DNA of 64,000 nucleotides. It comes from Streptococcus mitis 17/34 (GTDB taxonomy: Bacteria; Bacillota; Bacilli; Lactobacillales; Streptococcaceae). The notes under the pieces were generated by a model. It searched no databases. It was not told the DNA's origin and was given only the letters and a program-made list of their open reading frames with translations. This document shows positions 1-9,102 of the stretch, one piece after another. Each line of letters starts with the position of its first letter. Positions within the stretch are counted from its first letter, which is position 1. The stretch covers positions 1-64,000 of the forward strand of contig ASZZ01000005.1 of NCBI GenBank assembly GCA_000430305.1, read 5' to 3'. Made by a program: the position numbers and the translations under genes.

Positions 1-2
1 AT

Positions 3-76
3 TCCGCCATAGCTCAGTTGGTAGTAGCGCATGACTGTTAATCATGATGTCGTAGGTTCGAGTCCTACTGGCGGAG
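3..76 (+). tRNA. tRNA-Asn (anticodon GTT)
   Basis: The acceptor stem pairs TCCGCCA (3-9) with TGGCGGA (69-75). The anticodon loop carries GTT at 37-39, and the T arm GTTCGAGTC is canonical. No CCA is encoded. In pneumococcus-like genomes this tRNA follows an rRNA operon, which would lie just outside the left edge of the window. Confidence 0.96.
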
Positions 77-85
77 TAGTTAATT

Positions 86-109
86 AAAGGAGGTTTTAGC
101 CTCTTTTTT
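86..109 (+). terminator. Terminator after tRNA-Asn
   Basis: A GAGG/CCTC stem extended by A-T pairs is followed by a run of T. It probably ends the rRNA-tRNA transcript that enters from the left. Confidence 0.7.
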
Positions 110-184
110 GTTATGTAATTAATAATCTATCTCGCACCTAATGACGCGAGATATTTCAGATCTTTGTCATTTGTCAACTGTAGT

Positions 185-1020
185 CGGTTGAAGAAAAGCT
201 AAGAACGAGAAAGGACACATTTCGTCCTTTCTTTTTTGATATTTAGAGCGATGAAAATCCGTTTTTTGAAGTTTTCAAAGTTTCGAAATCCAAAGGCATT
301 TCGCTTGATAAGTTTAATGAGATTATTAGTCGCTTCTAATTTGGCGTTAGAATAGGGTAGTTGAAGGGCACTGTTTCAGTCTGAGCCTAGAAATTCGAAA
401 GTGAAGCTGTTTAGCCAAGTCATAATAAGGGATAAACATATCCATTGTAATGATTTTGACGCGACATCGAACAGAACTCTCATACTTAAGAAAATGATTT
501 CGGATGATAGCTTTTGTTCTATTCTCAAGAACAGTTATGATATTGAGGTTTTCAAAATCTTGCGTAATAAAGCTCATCTTCATCTCTCGATTGAAGCAGT
601 CAGGGGAGTGACTGTTTCAAAGTCCTAAGAAATAATCTCAGAAAGACGAGAAAAATCATGTTTAAAGTGGAAGTCATTAAGCTTGCGAATGACAGTTGAA
701 GTAGAAATGGAAAGCTGATGAGTAATGTCGGTCATAGAAGTCTTTTCAATCAACTTCTGAGCAATCTTTTGGTTGATAATACGAGGAATTTGATGATTTT
801 TCTTGACGATAGAGGTTTCAGACACCATCATTTTCGGACACTGATAGCACTTAAAACGACGCTTTCTAAGTAGAATTCTGGTAGGCATACTAGTTGTTTC
901 AAGGTAAGGAATTTTCGATGGTTTTTGAAAATCATATTTCTTCATTTAACTTCCGCAATCAGGGCAAGATGGGGCGTCGTAGTCCAGTTTAGCGATGATT
1001 TCCTTATGTGTATCCCTATT
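185..1020 (-). pseudogene. Decayed ISL3-family (IS1167-like) transposase
   Basis: Three minus-strand pieces match the order of an ISL3/IS1167 transposase. The N-terminal zinc-finger part (about 625-1020) contains KEIIAKLDYDAPSCPDCG, but a TAA at about 946-948 interrupts it in frame. The middle part (347-583) contains NLNIITVLENRTKAIIRNHF. The C-terminal end (about 190-350) contains NAKLEATNNLIKLIKRNAFG in another frame. Roughly half the protein is missing between the middle and the end. The element cannot make an active transposase. An ISL3 element near this tRNA is common in pneumococcal genomes. Confidence 0.85.
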
Positions 1021-1424
1021 ATGATATCCATAATTTAGAAATTAGGTTCTGTAAGGTCTAGTAATTTTGTGATAAAGTGTAATTCTTCCATACGATTCTT
1101 TTTAAAGATGTTTTGGTGGCAAATCTTATGGAATTTTTTCTACAACAAAATAGGCTCCATAAGATCCATATGGGATTTACCGACTACAAATACTATAGTT
1201 ACTTTTCTTTTTAATAATTATTAAGTGCTTCATTTCTATTCAATCACTTCATAGTTCTGACTCAAGTTCGTTGAAGAACTCTTGAGAAATATTTATTACT
1301 ATCGAAACAGAACAGGATAATTTTTTCAATCATTTATATGAAATTTTTTATTTTTAGGGATTTAATAGTTTGTTTTTGATGTAAGATATTTATTTCTATT
1401 CTGTCAACTTTTTCTATTTTTTAT
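1021..1424. other. AT-rich spacer with probable IS end remnants
   Basis: No convincing gene is seen in these 400 bases. A stretch around 1140-1200 reads like an insertion-sequence terminus, with GGCTCCATAAGATCCATATG facing a near-palindromic CTACAAATACTATAG. It is plausibly the left end of the decayed ISL3 element. The rest is AT-rich sequence upstream of comW. Confidence 0.4.
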
Positions 1425-1491
1425 ATTGTTGAGGTTGGTATTTTAACAATTCAGGAATTGATAGTGAATGTGTAAAATTTTTTGTTAGAAT
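1425..1491 (+). promoter_or_regulatory. ComE-type direct repeat and -10 of comW
   Basis: ATTGTTGAG (1425-1433) and ACAATTCAG (1446-1454) are separated by exactly 12 bases, the geometry of the ComE binding site of early competence promoters. A TAGAAT -10 hexamer (1486-1491) begins 32 bases after the repeat. The comA promoter in this window has nearly the same spacing. This fits comW being an early competence gene. Confidence 0.8.
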
Positions 1492-1523
1492 AAGTTCATA
1501 AAAAAGAAAAGGAGTATATATTT

Positions 1524-1760
1524 ATGCTACAAAAAATTTATGAGCAGATGGCGGATTTTTATAGAAATATTGAAGAAGAGTATGGTACTGTATTTGGTGA
1601 TAATTTTGATTGGGAACATTTTCATTTTAAATTTTTGATTTATTATTTAGTTCGATATGGTATTGGGTGTCGTAGGGATTTTATCGTTTATCATTATCGT
1701 GTTGCTTATCGTTTGTATCTTGAAAAGATGATAATGAATCGAGGTTTTATTTCTTGTTGA
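1524..1760 (+). CDS. comW: ComW, competence positive regulator
   Basis: This 78-residue protein is recognisable as ComW by its length, by the central WEHFHFKFLIYYLVRYGIGC segment and by its place after tRNA-Asn and before purA. In pneumococcus ComW stabilises and activates the alternative sigma factor ComX/sigma-X, and it is degraded by ClpP. It is soluble and has no signal peptide. An AAAGGAG ribosome site lies about 10 bases before the ATG. A ComE-type direct repeat sits upstream, so expression should follow the competence pheromone. Its presence places the organism in the pneumococcus/mitis group. The N-terminal 20 residues differ slightly from the pneumococcal version I remember. Confidence 0.95.
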   Translation: MLQKIYEQMADFYRNIEEEYGTVFGDNFDWEHFHFKFLIYYLVRYGIGCRRDFIVYHYRVAYRLYLEKMIMNRGFISC

Positions 1761-1774
1761 GGTAATTTTAGTAA

Positions 1775-1787
1775 ATTTCCGAACAAA
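1775..1787 (+). promoter_or_regulatory. Putative PurBox upstream of purA
   Basis: ATTTCCGAACAAA matches 12 of 13 positions of the lactic-acid-bacterial PurR site AWWWCCGAACWWT. It lies about 140 bases before a TATAAT (1924-1929) and about 200 before purA, so its role in purA control is uncertain. A similar element sits before purD. Confidence 0.4.
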
Positions 1788-1990
1788 CTTACTTTTTCAT
1801 GGCAATATAACAATAAATAGCTGGTAATTTTTCTAAATCATTTTTTAATAGTTGGAAATAGCAAATCTTTCTATTGTTTCTTCTTGATAAAAAGGCGATT
1901 TTTTCTTATAATAAATTGTAAGATATAATTGCAGGTGAGAGTCCTGCCATGTATGTGAGAAAGGAAGAGCCTGAGGGCTCAGACAAGATT

Positions 1991-3275
<1,285 letters not shown>

Positions 3276-3281
3276 GAGATT

Positions 3282-3314
3282 TTTAAGATTTGTTTAAGAT
3301 AGGTCGGGTATACT
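3282..3314 (+). promoter_or_regulatory. CiaR box and -10 of a csRNA
   Basis: TTTAAG (3282-3287), five bases, TTTAAG (3293-3298) is the exact CiaR response-regulator repeat. A TATACT -10 (3309-3314) follows at 10 bases, the spacing reported for CiaR-activated promoters. Confidence 0.85.
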
Positions 3315-3319
3315 GTAGA

Positions 3320-3420
3320 CAGTTACAAGAAGACCTCCTAACTTGTTGTAACAAATATCCTAAACTTTTCTTTTTCATAATAATCTCCCTATAGAGTCAC
3401 CGCATTCGGTGGCTTTTTTT
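3320..3420 (+). ncRNA. cia-dependent small RNA (csRNA/ccn family)
   Basis: Transcription from the CiaR-controlled promoter should start near 3320 and end at a strong terminator (AGTCACCG/CGGTGGCT, 3395-3414, then T7). The RNA of about 100 nt has a 5' hairpin (GTTACAAG...CTTGTTGTAAC) and single-stranded CCTCCTAAC and TCTCCC tracts, which can pair with ribosome binding sites as csRNAs do. The purA-tadA gap is a plausible csRNA locus. I do not assign one of the five pneumococcal csRNA numbers. Confidence 0.8.
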
Positions 3421-3475
3421 GTGTTGGGATTCATGATATAATAATAAAATCGATAAGTAGGAAAAGAGAAAAGAG

Positions 3476-3943
3476 ATGGATTATACGCTTGAAGAAAAAG
3501 AAATCTTTATGAGGGAGGCTTTGAGAGAGGCTGAGATTGCTTTAGAACACGATGAAATTCCAATTGGTTGTGTGATTGTCAAAGATGGGGAAATCATTGG
3601 TCGTGGGCATAATGCGCGTGAGGAATTGCAGCGAGCGGTTATGCATGCGGAGATTATGGCAATAGAGAATGCGAACTTGAATGAGGAGAGCTGGCGCTTG
3701 CTGGATTGCACGCTTTTTGTGACCATTGAGCCTTGTGTCATGTGTAGTGGGGCGATTGGACTCGCCCGTATTCCAAACGTGGTCTATGGGGCTAAAAACC
3801 AGAAATTTGGCGCTGCTGGAAGTTTGTACGATATCTTGACAGATGAGCGTCTTAACCATCGTGTAGAGGTTGAAACGGGAATTTTGGAAGATGAATGCGC
3901 AGCTATTATGCAGGACTTTTTTAGAAATAGACGGAAAAAATAA
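3476..3943 (+). CDS. tadA: TadA, tRNA(adenine34) deaminase
   Basis: This 155-residue cytidine-deaminase-fold enzyme converts A34 to inosine in tRNA-Arg(ACG), so that one tRNA reads CGU, CGC and CGA codons. The zinc site is visible: H57-A-E59, where Glu59 is the proton shuttle, and PCVMC near residues 87-91 supplies the two cysteines. Length is typical of bacterial TadA. The start at 3476 follows a purine-rich stretch. It stands alone between the csRNA terminator and the SRP RNA. Confidence 0.93.
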   Translation: MDYTLEEKEIFMREALREAEIALEHDEIPIGCVIVKDGEIIGRGHNAREELQRAVMHAEIMAIENANLNEESWRLLDCTLFVTIEPCVMCSGAIGLARIPNVVYGAKNQKFGAAGSLYDILTDERLNHRVEVETGILEDECAAIMQDFFRNRRKK

Positions 3944-3972
3944 TTTTGCTTTTAAAATGAATAGGAATGTGA

Positions 3973-4064
3973 TATAATAGATAGTGGAGCAACAGTTCTG
4001 CGTGAAGCGGGTCAGGGGAGGAATCCAGCAGCCCTAAGCGATTTGAATTGTGTGCTCTTTTTTT
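3973..4064 (+). ncRNA. ffs: Small bacterial SRP RNA (scRNA), with its -10 box
   Basis: The RNA begins near 3984 after a TATAAT (3973-3978). It contains the conserved SRP apical domain (GGTCAGG, GGAGGAATCCAGCAGCC, CCTAAGCG at about 4009-4040), which binds Ffh. The ends pair as GAGCA/TGCTC and are followed by T7 (4058-4064). This is the short form of SRP RNA lacking the Alu domain. Confidence 0.9.
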
Positions 4065-4073
4065 CGTGCTTTT

Positions 4074-4081
4074 TCCGAATA
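4074..4081 (+). promoter_or_regulatory. cin box (sigma-X) before dut
   Basis: TCCGAATA preceded by a T run matches the sigma-X consensus TACGAATA at seven of eight positions. It lies 46 bases before dut and should make dut-to-PrsW a late competence operon. Pneumococcal dut-radA is known as a late competence locus. Confidence 0.75.
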
Positions 4082-4126
4082 AATAAGATAGAATAATCTA
4101 GAATAAATGATAATAGAAAAGAGAAG

Positions 4127-4573
4127 ATGATGAAAATTCGTGGTTTTGAATTGGTTTCGAGTTTTACAGATGAGAATTTATTGCCAAAGCGTGAGACAGC
4201 GCATGCGGCTGGTTACGACTTAAAGGTTGCAGTGCGCACAGTTATTGCGCCAGGAGAGATTGTCTTGGTTCCGACAGGGGTTAAGGCTTATATGCAGCCG
4301 ACTGAGGTTCTCTACCTCTATGATCGTTCTTCAAATCCTCGTAAGAAGGGCTTGGTCTTGATTAACTCTGTAGGTGTCATTGATGGGGATTATTATGGAA
4401 ATCCTGGGAATGAAGGGCATATTTTTGCTCAGATGAAGAATATTACAGATCAAGAAGTTGTTCTTGAAGTTGGAGAACGTGTTGTCCAGGCTATCTTTGC
4501 TCCTTTCTTAATTGCAGATGGAGATGCGGCTGATGGCGTTCGAACTGGTGGATTTGGCTCAACTGGTCACTAG
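4127..4573 (+). CDS. dut: Dut, dUTP pyrophosphatase
   Basis: Dut hydrolyses dUTP to dUMP and pyrophosphate, keeping uracil out of DNA and feeding dTMP synthesis. All five trimeric-dUTPase motifs are present in 148 residues: HAAGYDL, DRSS, GVIDGDYYGNPGN, GERVVQ and the C-terminal RTGGFGSTG arm. Two ATGs are adjacent (4127 and 4130) and either may be used. A cin box lies upstream. The stop is followed one base later by the next gene, so translation is probably coupled. Confidence 0.94.
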   Translation: MMKIRGFELVSSFTDENLLPKRETAHAAGYDLKVAVRTVIAPGEIVLVPTGVKAYMQPTEVLYLYDRSSNPRKKGLVLINSVGVIDGDYYGNPGNEGHIFAQMKNITDQEVVLEVGERVVQAIFAPFLIADGDAADGVRTGGFGSTGH

Positions 4574-4574
4574 G

Positions 4575-5090
4575 ATGAAAATTATCTTTGTACGTCACGG
4601 GGAGCCAGATTATTGTGAGTTAGAGGAGTGTTCTTATACGGGATTTGGGATAGATTTGGCACCCTTGTCTGAGAAGGGACGGCAACAAGCCCAGAAACTG
4701 AGCAAAAATCCCTTGCTTCCTTCAGCTGAAATAATCGTATCTTCTGCAGTCACAAGAGCTTTAGAAACGGCTTCTTATGTGGCTTGTGCTACGGGACTTC
4801 CTTTGAGAGTGGAGCCATTATTGCATGAATGGCAGGTCTATGAAAGTGGCATAGATAGATTTGAAGAAGCTAGAAGACTATTTTTAGAAAATAATGGGGA
4901 GTTGCTCCCAAATTCTCCTGTTCAATATGAGACAGCTATAGAGATGAAGACTCGTTTTCTAGAATGCATGGCTAAGTATCGGGAGCATCAAACTGTGGTA
5001 GTTGTAGCCCATCGAATGCTCATGCGTCAATTTGTGCCAAATGAGAAAATTGATTTTTGCCAAGTGATTGAGTGTGAGTTAGAGATATAG
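4575..5090 (+). CDS. Histidine phosphatase family protein
   Basis: This 171-residue protein has the phosphoglycerate-mutase-superfamily signature RHGEP at residues 7-11, with the phospho-accepting histidine at 8, and a second conserved histidine in VVVAHRMLMRQF near residue 147. The substrate is unknown. A longer frame opens at 4512 inside dut, but the ATG at 4575 matches the family start (KIIFVRHGEP) and directly follows the dut stop. It belongs to the dut-radA late competence operon, which may indicate nucleotide housekeeping during DNA uptake (inference). Confidence 0.85.
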   Translation: MKIIFVRHGEPDYCELEECSYTGFGIDLAPLSEKGRQQAQKLSKNPLLPSAEIIVSSAVTRALETASYVACATGLPLRVEPLLHEWQVYESGIDRFEEARRLFLENNGELLPNSPVQYETAIEMKTRFLECMAKYREHQTVVVVAHRMLMRQFVPNEKIDFCQVIECELEI

Positions 5091-5103
5091 AAAGAGGTTT
5101 ATC

Positions 5104-6464
5104 ATCGCAAAGAAAAAAGCGACATTTGTATGTCAAAATTGTGGGTATAATTCCCCTAAATATCTGGGACGTTGTCCTAACTGTGGGTCTTGGTCTTCTT
5201 TTGTAGAAGAGGTTGAGGTTGCCGAGGTAAAGAATGCGCGTGTGTCCTTGACAGGTGAGAAGACCAAGCCCATGAAACTGGCTGAGGTGACTTCCATCAA
5301 TGTCAATCGAACTAAGACAGAGATGAAGGAATTCAACCGTGTACTTGGAGGCGGAGTGGTACCAGGAAGTCTCGTCCTTATCGGTGGGGATCCTGGGATT
5401 GGGAAATCAACCTTCTTCTACAAGTTTCAACCCAGCTGTCTCAAGTGGGAACTGCTCTCTATGTCAGTGGGGAGGAGTCTGCCCAGCAGATTAAACTGCG
5501 AGCAGAGCGCTTGGGAGATATTGATAGCGAGTTTTATCTCTATGCAGAGACTAATATGCAGAGTGTTCGAGCTGAGATAGAGCGGATCCAACCAGACTTT
5601 CTCATTATTGATTCCATCCAGACCATCATGTCTCCTGAGATTTCAGGGGTGCAGGGGTCTGTTTCTCAAGTGCGTGAGGTGACAGCTGAACTGATGCAGC
5701 TGGCCAAAACCAATAACATTGCCATATTTATCGTAGGGCATGTGACCAAGGAAGGAACCTTGGCCGGTCCTCGTATGTTGGAGCACATGGTAGATACGGT
5801 ACTTTACTTTGAAGGGGAACGCCATCATACCTTTCGTATTTTGAGAGCGGTCAAAAACCGTTTTGGTTCAACAAATGAGATTGGGATTTTTGAGATGCAG
5901 TCGGGTGGATTGGTTGAGGTCCTCAATCCGAGTCAAGTTTTCCTAGAGGAGCGTTTGGATGGAGCGACTGGGTCGTCAATCGTTGTGACCATGGAAGGGA
6001 CGCGTCCGATTTTGGCGGAGGTTCAGGCTTTGGTAACACCGACCATGTTTGGAAATGCCAAGCGTACGACGACGGGACTTGATTTTAATCGTGCTAGCTT
6101 GATTATGGCTGTTTTGGAAAAACGGGCAGGTCTTCTCTTGCAAAATCAGGACGCCTATCTCAAATCTGCTGGCGGTGTCAAATTGGATGAACCTGCCATT
6201 GACTTGGCCGTTGCAGTTGCCATTGCTTCGAGTTACAAGGACAAACCAACTAATCCTCAGGAATGTTTTGTAGGCGAACTGGGCTTGACGGGTGAGATTC
6301 GGCGCGTGAATCGTATCGAGCAACGCATCAATGAAGCTGCTAAACTGGGCTTTACTAAGATTTATGTACCGAAAAATTCTTTGATAGGAATCACTCCGCC
6401 CAAGGAAATTCAGGTCATTGGTGTGACTACCATTCAGGAGGTTTTGAAAAAGGTCTTTGCATAA
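5104..6464 (+). CDS. radA: RadA/Sms recombination ATPase (frameshifted; unusual start)
   Basis: RadA is a RecA-like hexameric helicase that extends recombination D-loops and is needed for pneumococcal transformation. Visible parts are the zinc finger CQNC...CPNC (from about residue 11), Walker [10 protein letters not shown], the RadA-specific KNRFG motif ([12 protein letters not shown]) and the Lon-like C-terminal domain. No ATG, GTG or TTG exists in frame between the upstream stop and the zinc finger. Translation probably starts at ATC 5104 (or 5101) behind AAAGAGG. One missing base at about 5411 (ACCCTT became ACCTT), just after Walker A, breaks the frame. With it restored the product is about 453 residues. 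It lies in the cin-box operon. Confidence 0.9.
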
Positions 6465-6536
6465 TCCGTGACAAATCCTCTTAAAAATGATAAGATAGGA
6501 GAAATATTTGACTATCAAATTTTCGAGGAGGGAATC

Positions 6537-7033
6537 ATGTCGTATTTTGAACAGTTTATGCAAGCCAATCAGGCTTATGTTGCCCTACATGGGCAGTTAA
6601 ATCTGCCACTTAAACCCAAAACAAGAGTTGCCATTGTGACCTGTATGGACTCACGTTTGCACGTTGCGCAAGCTCTGGGCTTAGCACTTGGGGATGCTCA
6701 TATCTTGCGGAATGCAGGTGGTCGAGTGACTGAGGACATGATTCGTTCGCTAGTTATTTCCCAGCAACAGATGGGGACAAGAGAGATTGTGGTGTTACAC
6801 CATACGGACTGTGGTGCCCAGACTTTTGAAAATGGTCCTTTTCAGGAGTATTTAAAAGAGGAACTGGGTGTCGACGTGTCAGACCAGGACTTCTTACCCT
6901 TCCAAGATATAGAAGAGAGTGTGCGAGAGGATATGCAAGCCTTATCGAGTCTCCTCTAATACCAGATGATGTCATTATCTCTGGTGCCATTTACGATGTG
7001 GATACAGGAAGTATGACAGTCGTAGAATTATAA
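6537..7033 (+). CDS. Beta-class carbonic anhydrase (frameshifted near the end)
   Basis: The protein interconverts CO2 and bicarbonate, which supports growth in ambient CO2. The zinc ligands of the beta class are visible: CMDSR near residue 36 and HHTDCG near residue 87. The start at 6537 has GAGGAGG seven bases upstream and is preferred over a GTG at 6468. A missing C at about 6940 (CCC became CC) truncates it. Restoring the base continues into IESPLIPDDVIISGAIYDVD to a stop at 7033, giving about 165 residues as in pneumococcal relatives. It is part of the dut-radA operon. Confidence 0.88.
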
Positions 7034-7057
7034 ATACTTTATTTAGAAAGAAAGTGT

Positions 7058-7872
7058 ATGAAGAAAAACAGTATTTTATTTATTTTTATTTTATTGCTCT
7101 GTATTGGTTTACAGTATGAAACCATCTACTATACGGACGGTTCGATGTCAGGTGCGGAATATGGACTAATGGGAGTTTCTATCTTTCTAGCTCTCTTTTA
7201 CATGATTCCGGCTCTTTATTTCCTTTTCCGTATTGGGAAAAAATGGGAATTGCCAAAGAATGCCCTGATTTTGTCTTTATTGGGTGGGATGTTCCTTTCA
7301 GGCTGGTTATCTAGCTTTGCGAATACCTATATCCATGATTTACTAGGTGTTCTTTTCCCAGATAGTGCATTTTTAAATGCCTTTGAAAGTGCTATTGTGG
7401 CTCCTTTGGTAGAAGAACCCTTGAAATTGTTTCCACTTGTCTTTGTTTTGGCTTTGATTCCTGTGCGAAAGTTAAAATCTTTGTTTTTACTAGGAATTGC
7501 TTCTGGTTTGGGATTCCAAATAATTGAGGATATTGCTATATTCGTACGGATTTGCCAGAGGGATTTGACTTTACCATTTCGAGAATTTTAGAGCGCATCA
7601 TCTCAGGAATTGCCTCTCACTGGACTTTTTCAGGTCTGGCTGTAGTAGGTGTTTACTTGCTTTACAGAGCCTATAAAGGGCAGAAGGTTGGCAAGAAACA
7701 GGGACTTATTTTCCTAAGTTTAGCTTTGGGAACTCACTTCTTGTTTAATTCTCCTCTTGTGGAGTTGGAGACAGAGTTGCCACTAGCGATTCCAGTAGTT
7801 ACAGCCATTACTCTCTATGGTTTTTATCAGGCTTATCGCTTTGTTGAGAAGCACAATGAGTTGATGAACTAG
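7058..7872 (+). CDS. PrsW-type intramembrane metalloprotease-like protein (frameshifted)
   Basis: This is a multi-pass membrane protein with the PrsW-family pattern: VEEPLK at about residues 116-121, a second acidic site IIEDIA, a histidine in ASHWTFSG and GTHFLFNS near the C terminus. PrsW relatives cleave anti-sigma factors or act as protease-like membrane proteins. The substrate here is unknown. The frame breaks at about 7537, where one T is missing (GCTTAT became GCTAT), giving two overlapping pieces. Restored length is about 271 residues. As the last gene of the late competence operon it could be competence-linked. Confidence 0.8.
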
Positions 7873-7931
7873 AATATTTTTCAAAAGAATGATGCAGGGG
7901 TATAAATATGGTGCCCTTCTTTTATTTTTGA

Positions 7932-7960
7932 TTGAAAAATAGTGTAAAAAGCGCTACAAT
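7932..7960 (+). promoter_or_regulatory. Sigma-A promoter of prs
   Basis: TTGAAA (7932-7937) and TACAAT (7955-7960) are separated by 17 bases. Confidence 0.6.
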
Positions 7961-8016
7961 GGTAGATGGAAAATCTTGTGAAAAGCACAAGCGATACATA
8001 TATACCGGAGGAAATC

Positions 8017-8985
8017 ATGTCTTTTTCTGATTTAAAGCTGTTTGCCCTTTCTTCTAATAAAGAATTGGCAGAACGTGTGGCGCAGGAGATTGGGATAGAG
8101 TTGGGGAAATCAAGTGTTCGCCAATTTTCAGATGGAGAGATTCAGGTCAACATCGAAGAATCAATCCGTGGGAAACACGTCTTTATCCTACAATCAACTA
8201 GTTCGCCTGTAAATGACAATCTGCTTGAAATTTTGATTATGGTGGATGCTTTGAAGCGTGCGAGTGCAGAATCTGTCAACGTTGTCATGCCTTACTATGG
8301 GTATGCACGTCAGGATAGAAAGGCGAGAGCGCGTGAGCCAATCACTTCAAAACTGGTCGCAAATATGCTTGAAGTAGCTGGAGTGGATCGTTTATTGACC
8401 ATCGACTTGCATGCTGCGCAGATTCAAGGATTCTTTGATATTCCTGTGGATCACTTGATGGGAGCTCCTCTGATTGCGGATTATTTTGAGCGTCGCGGTA
8501 TGGTTGGTTCTGACTATGTGGTTGTCAGCCCAGACCATGGAGGTGTGACTCGTGCTCGTAAATTGGCAGAATTTTTGAAAACATCTATCGCTATCATTGA
8601 CAAACGTCGTAGCGTTGATAAGATGAATACCAGTGAAGTTATGAACATCATCGGTAAGGTAGAAGGCAAGACTTGTATCTTGATTGATGATATGATTGAT
8701 ACTGCTGGAACGATTTGTCATGCGGCAGATGCACTTGCGGAAGCTGGTGCTGTTGAAGTCTATGCAAGCTGTACGCACCCAGTTCTTTCTGGTCCTGCTA
8801 TGGACAATATCCAAAAATCAGCTATCAAGAAATTGGTTGTTTTGGATACCATCTATCTGCCAGAAGAGCGTTTGATTGACAAGATTGAGCAGATTTCAAT
8901 TGCTCATTTACTAGGAGATGCTATCGTGCGTATCCATGAAAAACGCCCACTTTCTCCACTTTTCAGTATTGAGAAAAAGATTTAA
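8017..8985 (+). CDS. prs: Prs, ribose-phosphate pyrophosphokinase
   Basis: Prs makes PRPP from ribose-5-phosphate and ATP, the precursor for purine, pyrimidine, histidine and NAD synthesis. It has 322 residues with the flexible loop [15 protein letters not shown], the metal-binding histidine in [11 protein letters not shown] and the PRPP-binding loop DDMIDTAGT. The chosen start at 8017 has CCGGAGG at good spacing. An upstream ATG at 7966 falls right after the -10 and is unlikely. It has its own promoter and terminator. Confidence 0.95.
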   Translation: MSFSDLKLFALSSNKELAERVAQEIGIELGKSSVRQFSDGEIQVNIEESIRGKHVFILQSTSSPVNDNLLEILIMVDALKRASAESVNVVMPYYGYARQDRKARAREPITSKLVANMLEVAGVDRLLTIDLHAAQIQGFFDIPVDHLMGAPLIADYFERRGMVGSDYVVVSPDHGGVTRARKLAEFLKTSIAIIDKRRSVDKMNTSEVMNIIGKVEGKTCILIDDMIDTAGTICHAADALAEAGAVEVYASCTHPVLSGPAMDNIQKSAIKKLVVLDTIYLPEERLIDKIEQISIAHLLGDAIVRIHEKRPLSPLFSIEKKI

Positions 8986-8993
8986 TGACCAAG

Positions 8994-9017
8994 CCTGAGA
9001 TAATTCTCAGGTTTTTT
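8994..9017 (+). terminator. Terminator of prs
   Basis: CCTGAGA/TCTCAGG stem (8994-9000 with 9005-9011) followed by T6. Confidence 0.85.
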
Positions 9018-9026
9018 CGTCTCTTT

Positions 9027-9034
9027 TCCGAATA
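9027..9034 (+). promoter_or_regulatory. cin box (sigma-X) before the left Rpn gene
   Basis: TCCGAATA behind a T run. The same sequence lies, inverted, at 16681-16688 before the right copy. It is identical to the cin box of dut. Confidence 0.7.
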
Positions 9035-9102
9035 AATAGATAGTAGCGGTGAATCTAATGAGCTTAGATTTAAAAATGTGCTATAATGAAAGGAGAAGAA
9101 AT

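Noticed and set aside
401-628. Plus-strand frame of 75 codons in the IS remnant
   Set aside because: It is the antisense of the transposase middle part, without ribosome site or similarity.
5976-6563. Minus-strand frame of 195 codons across radA
   Set aside because: Antisense shadow of the RadA C-terminal domain.
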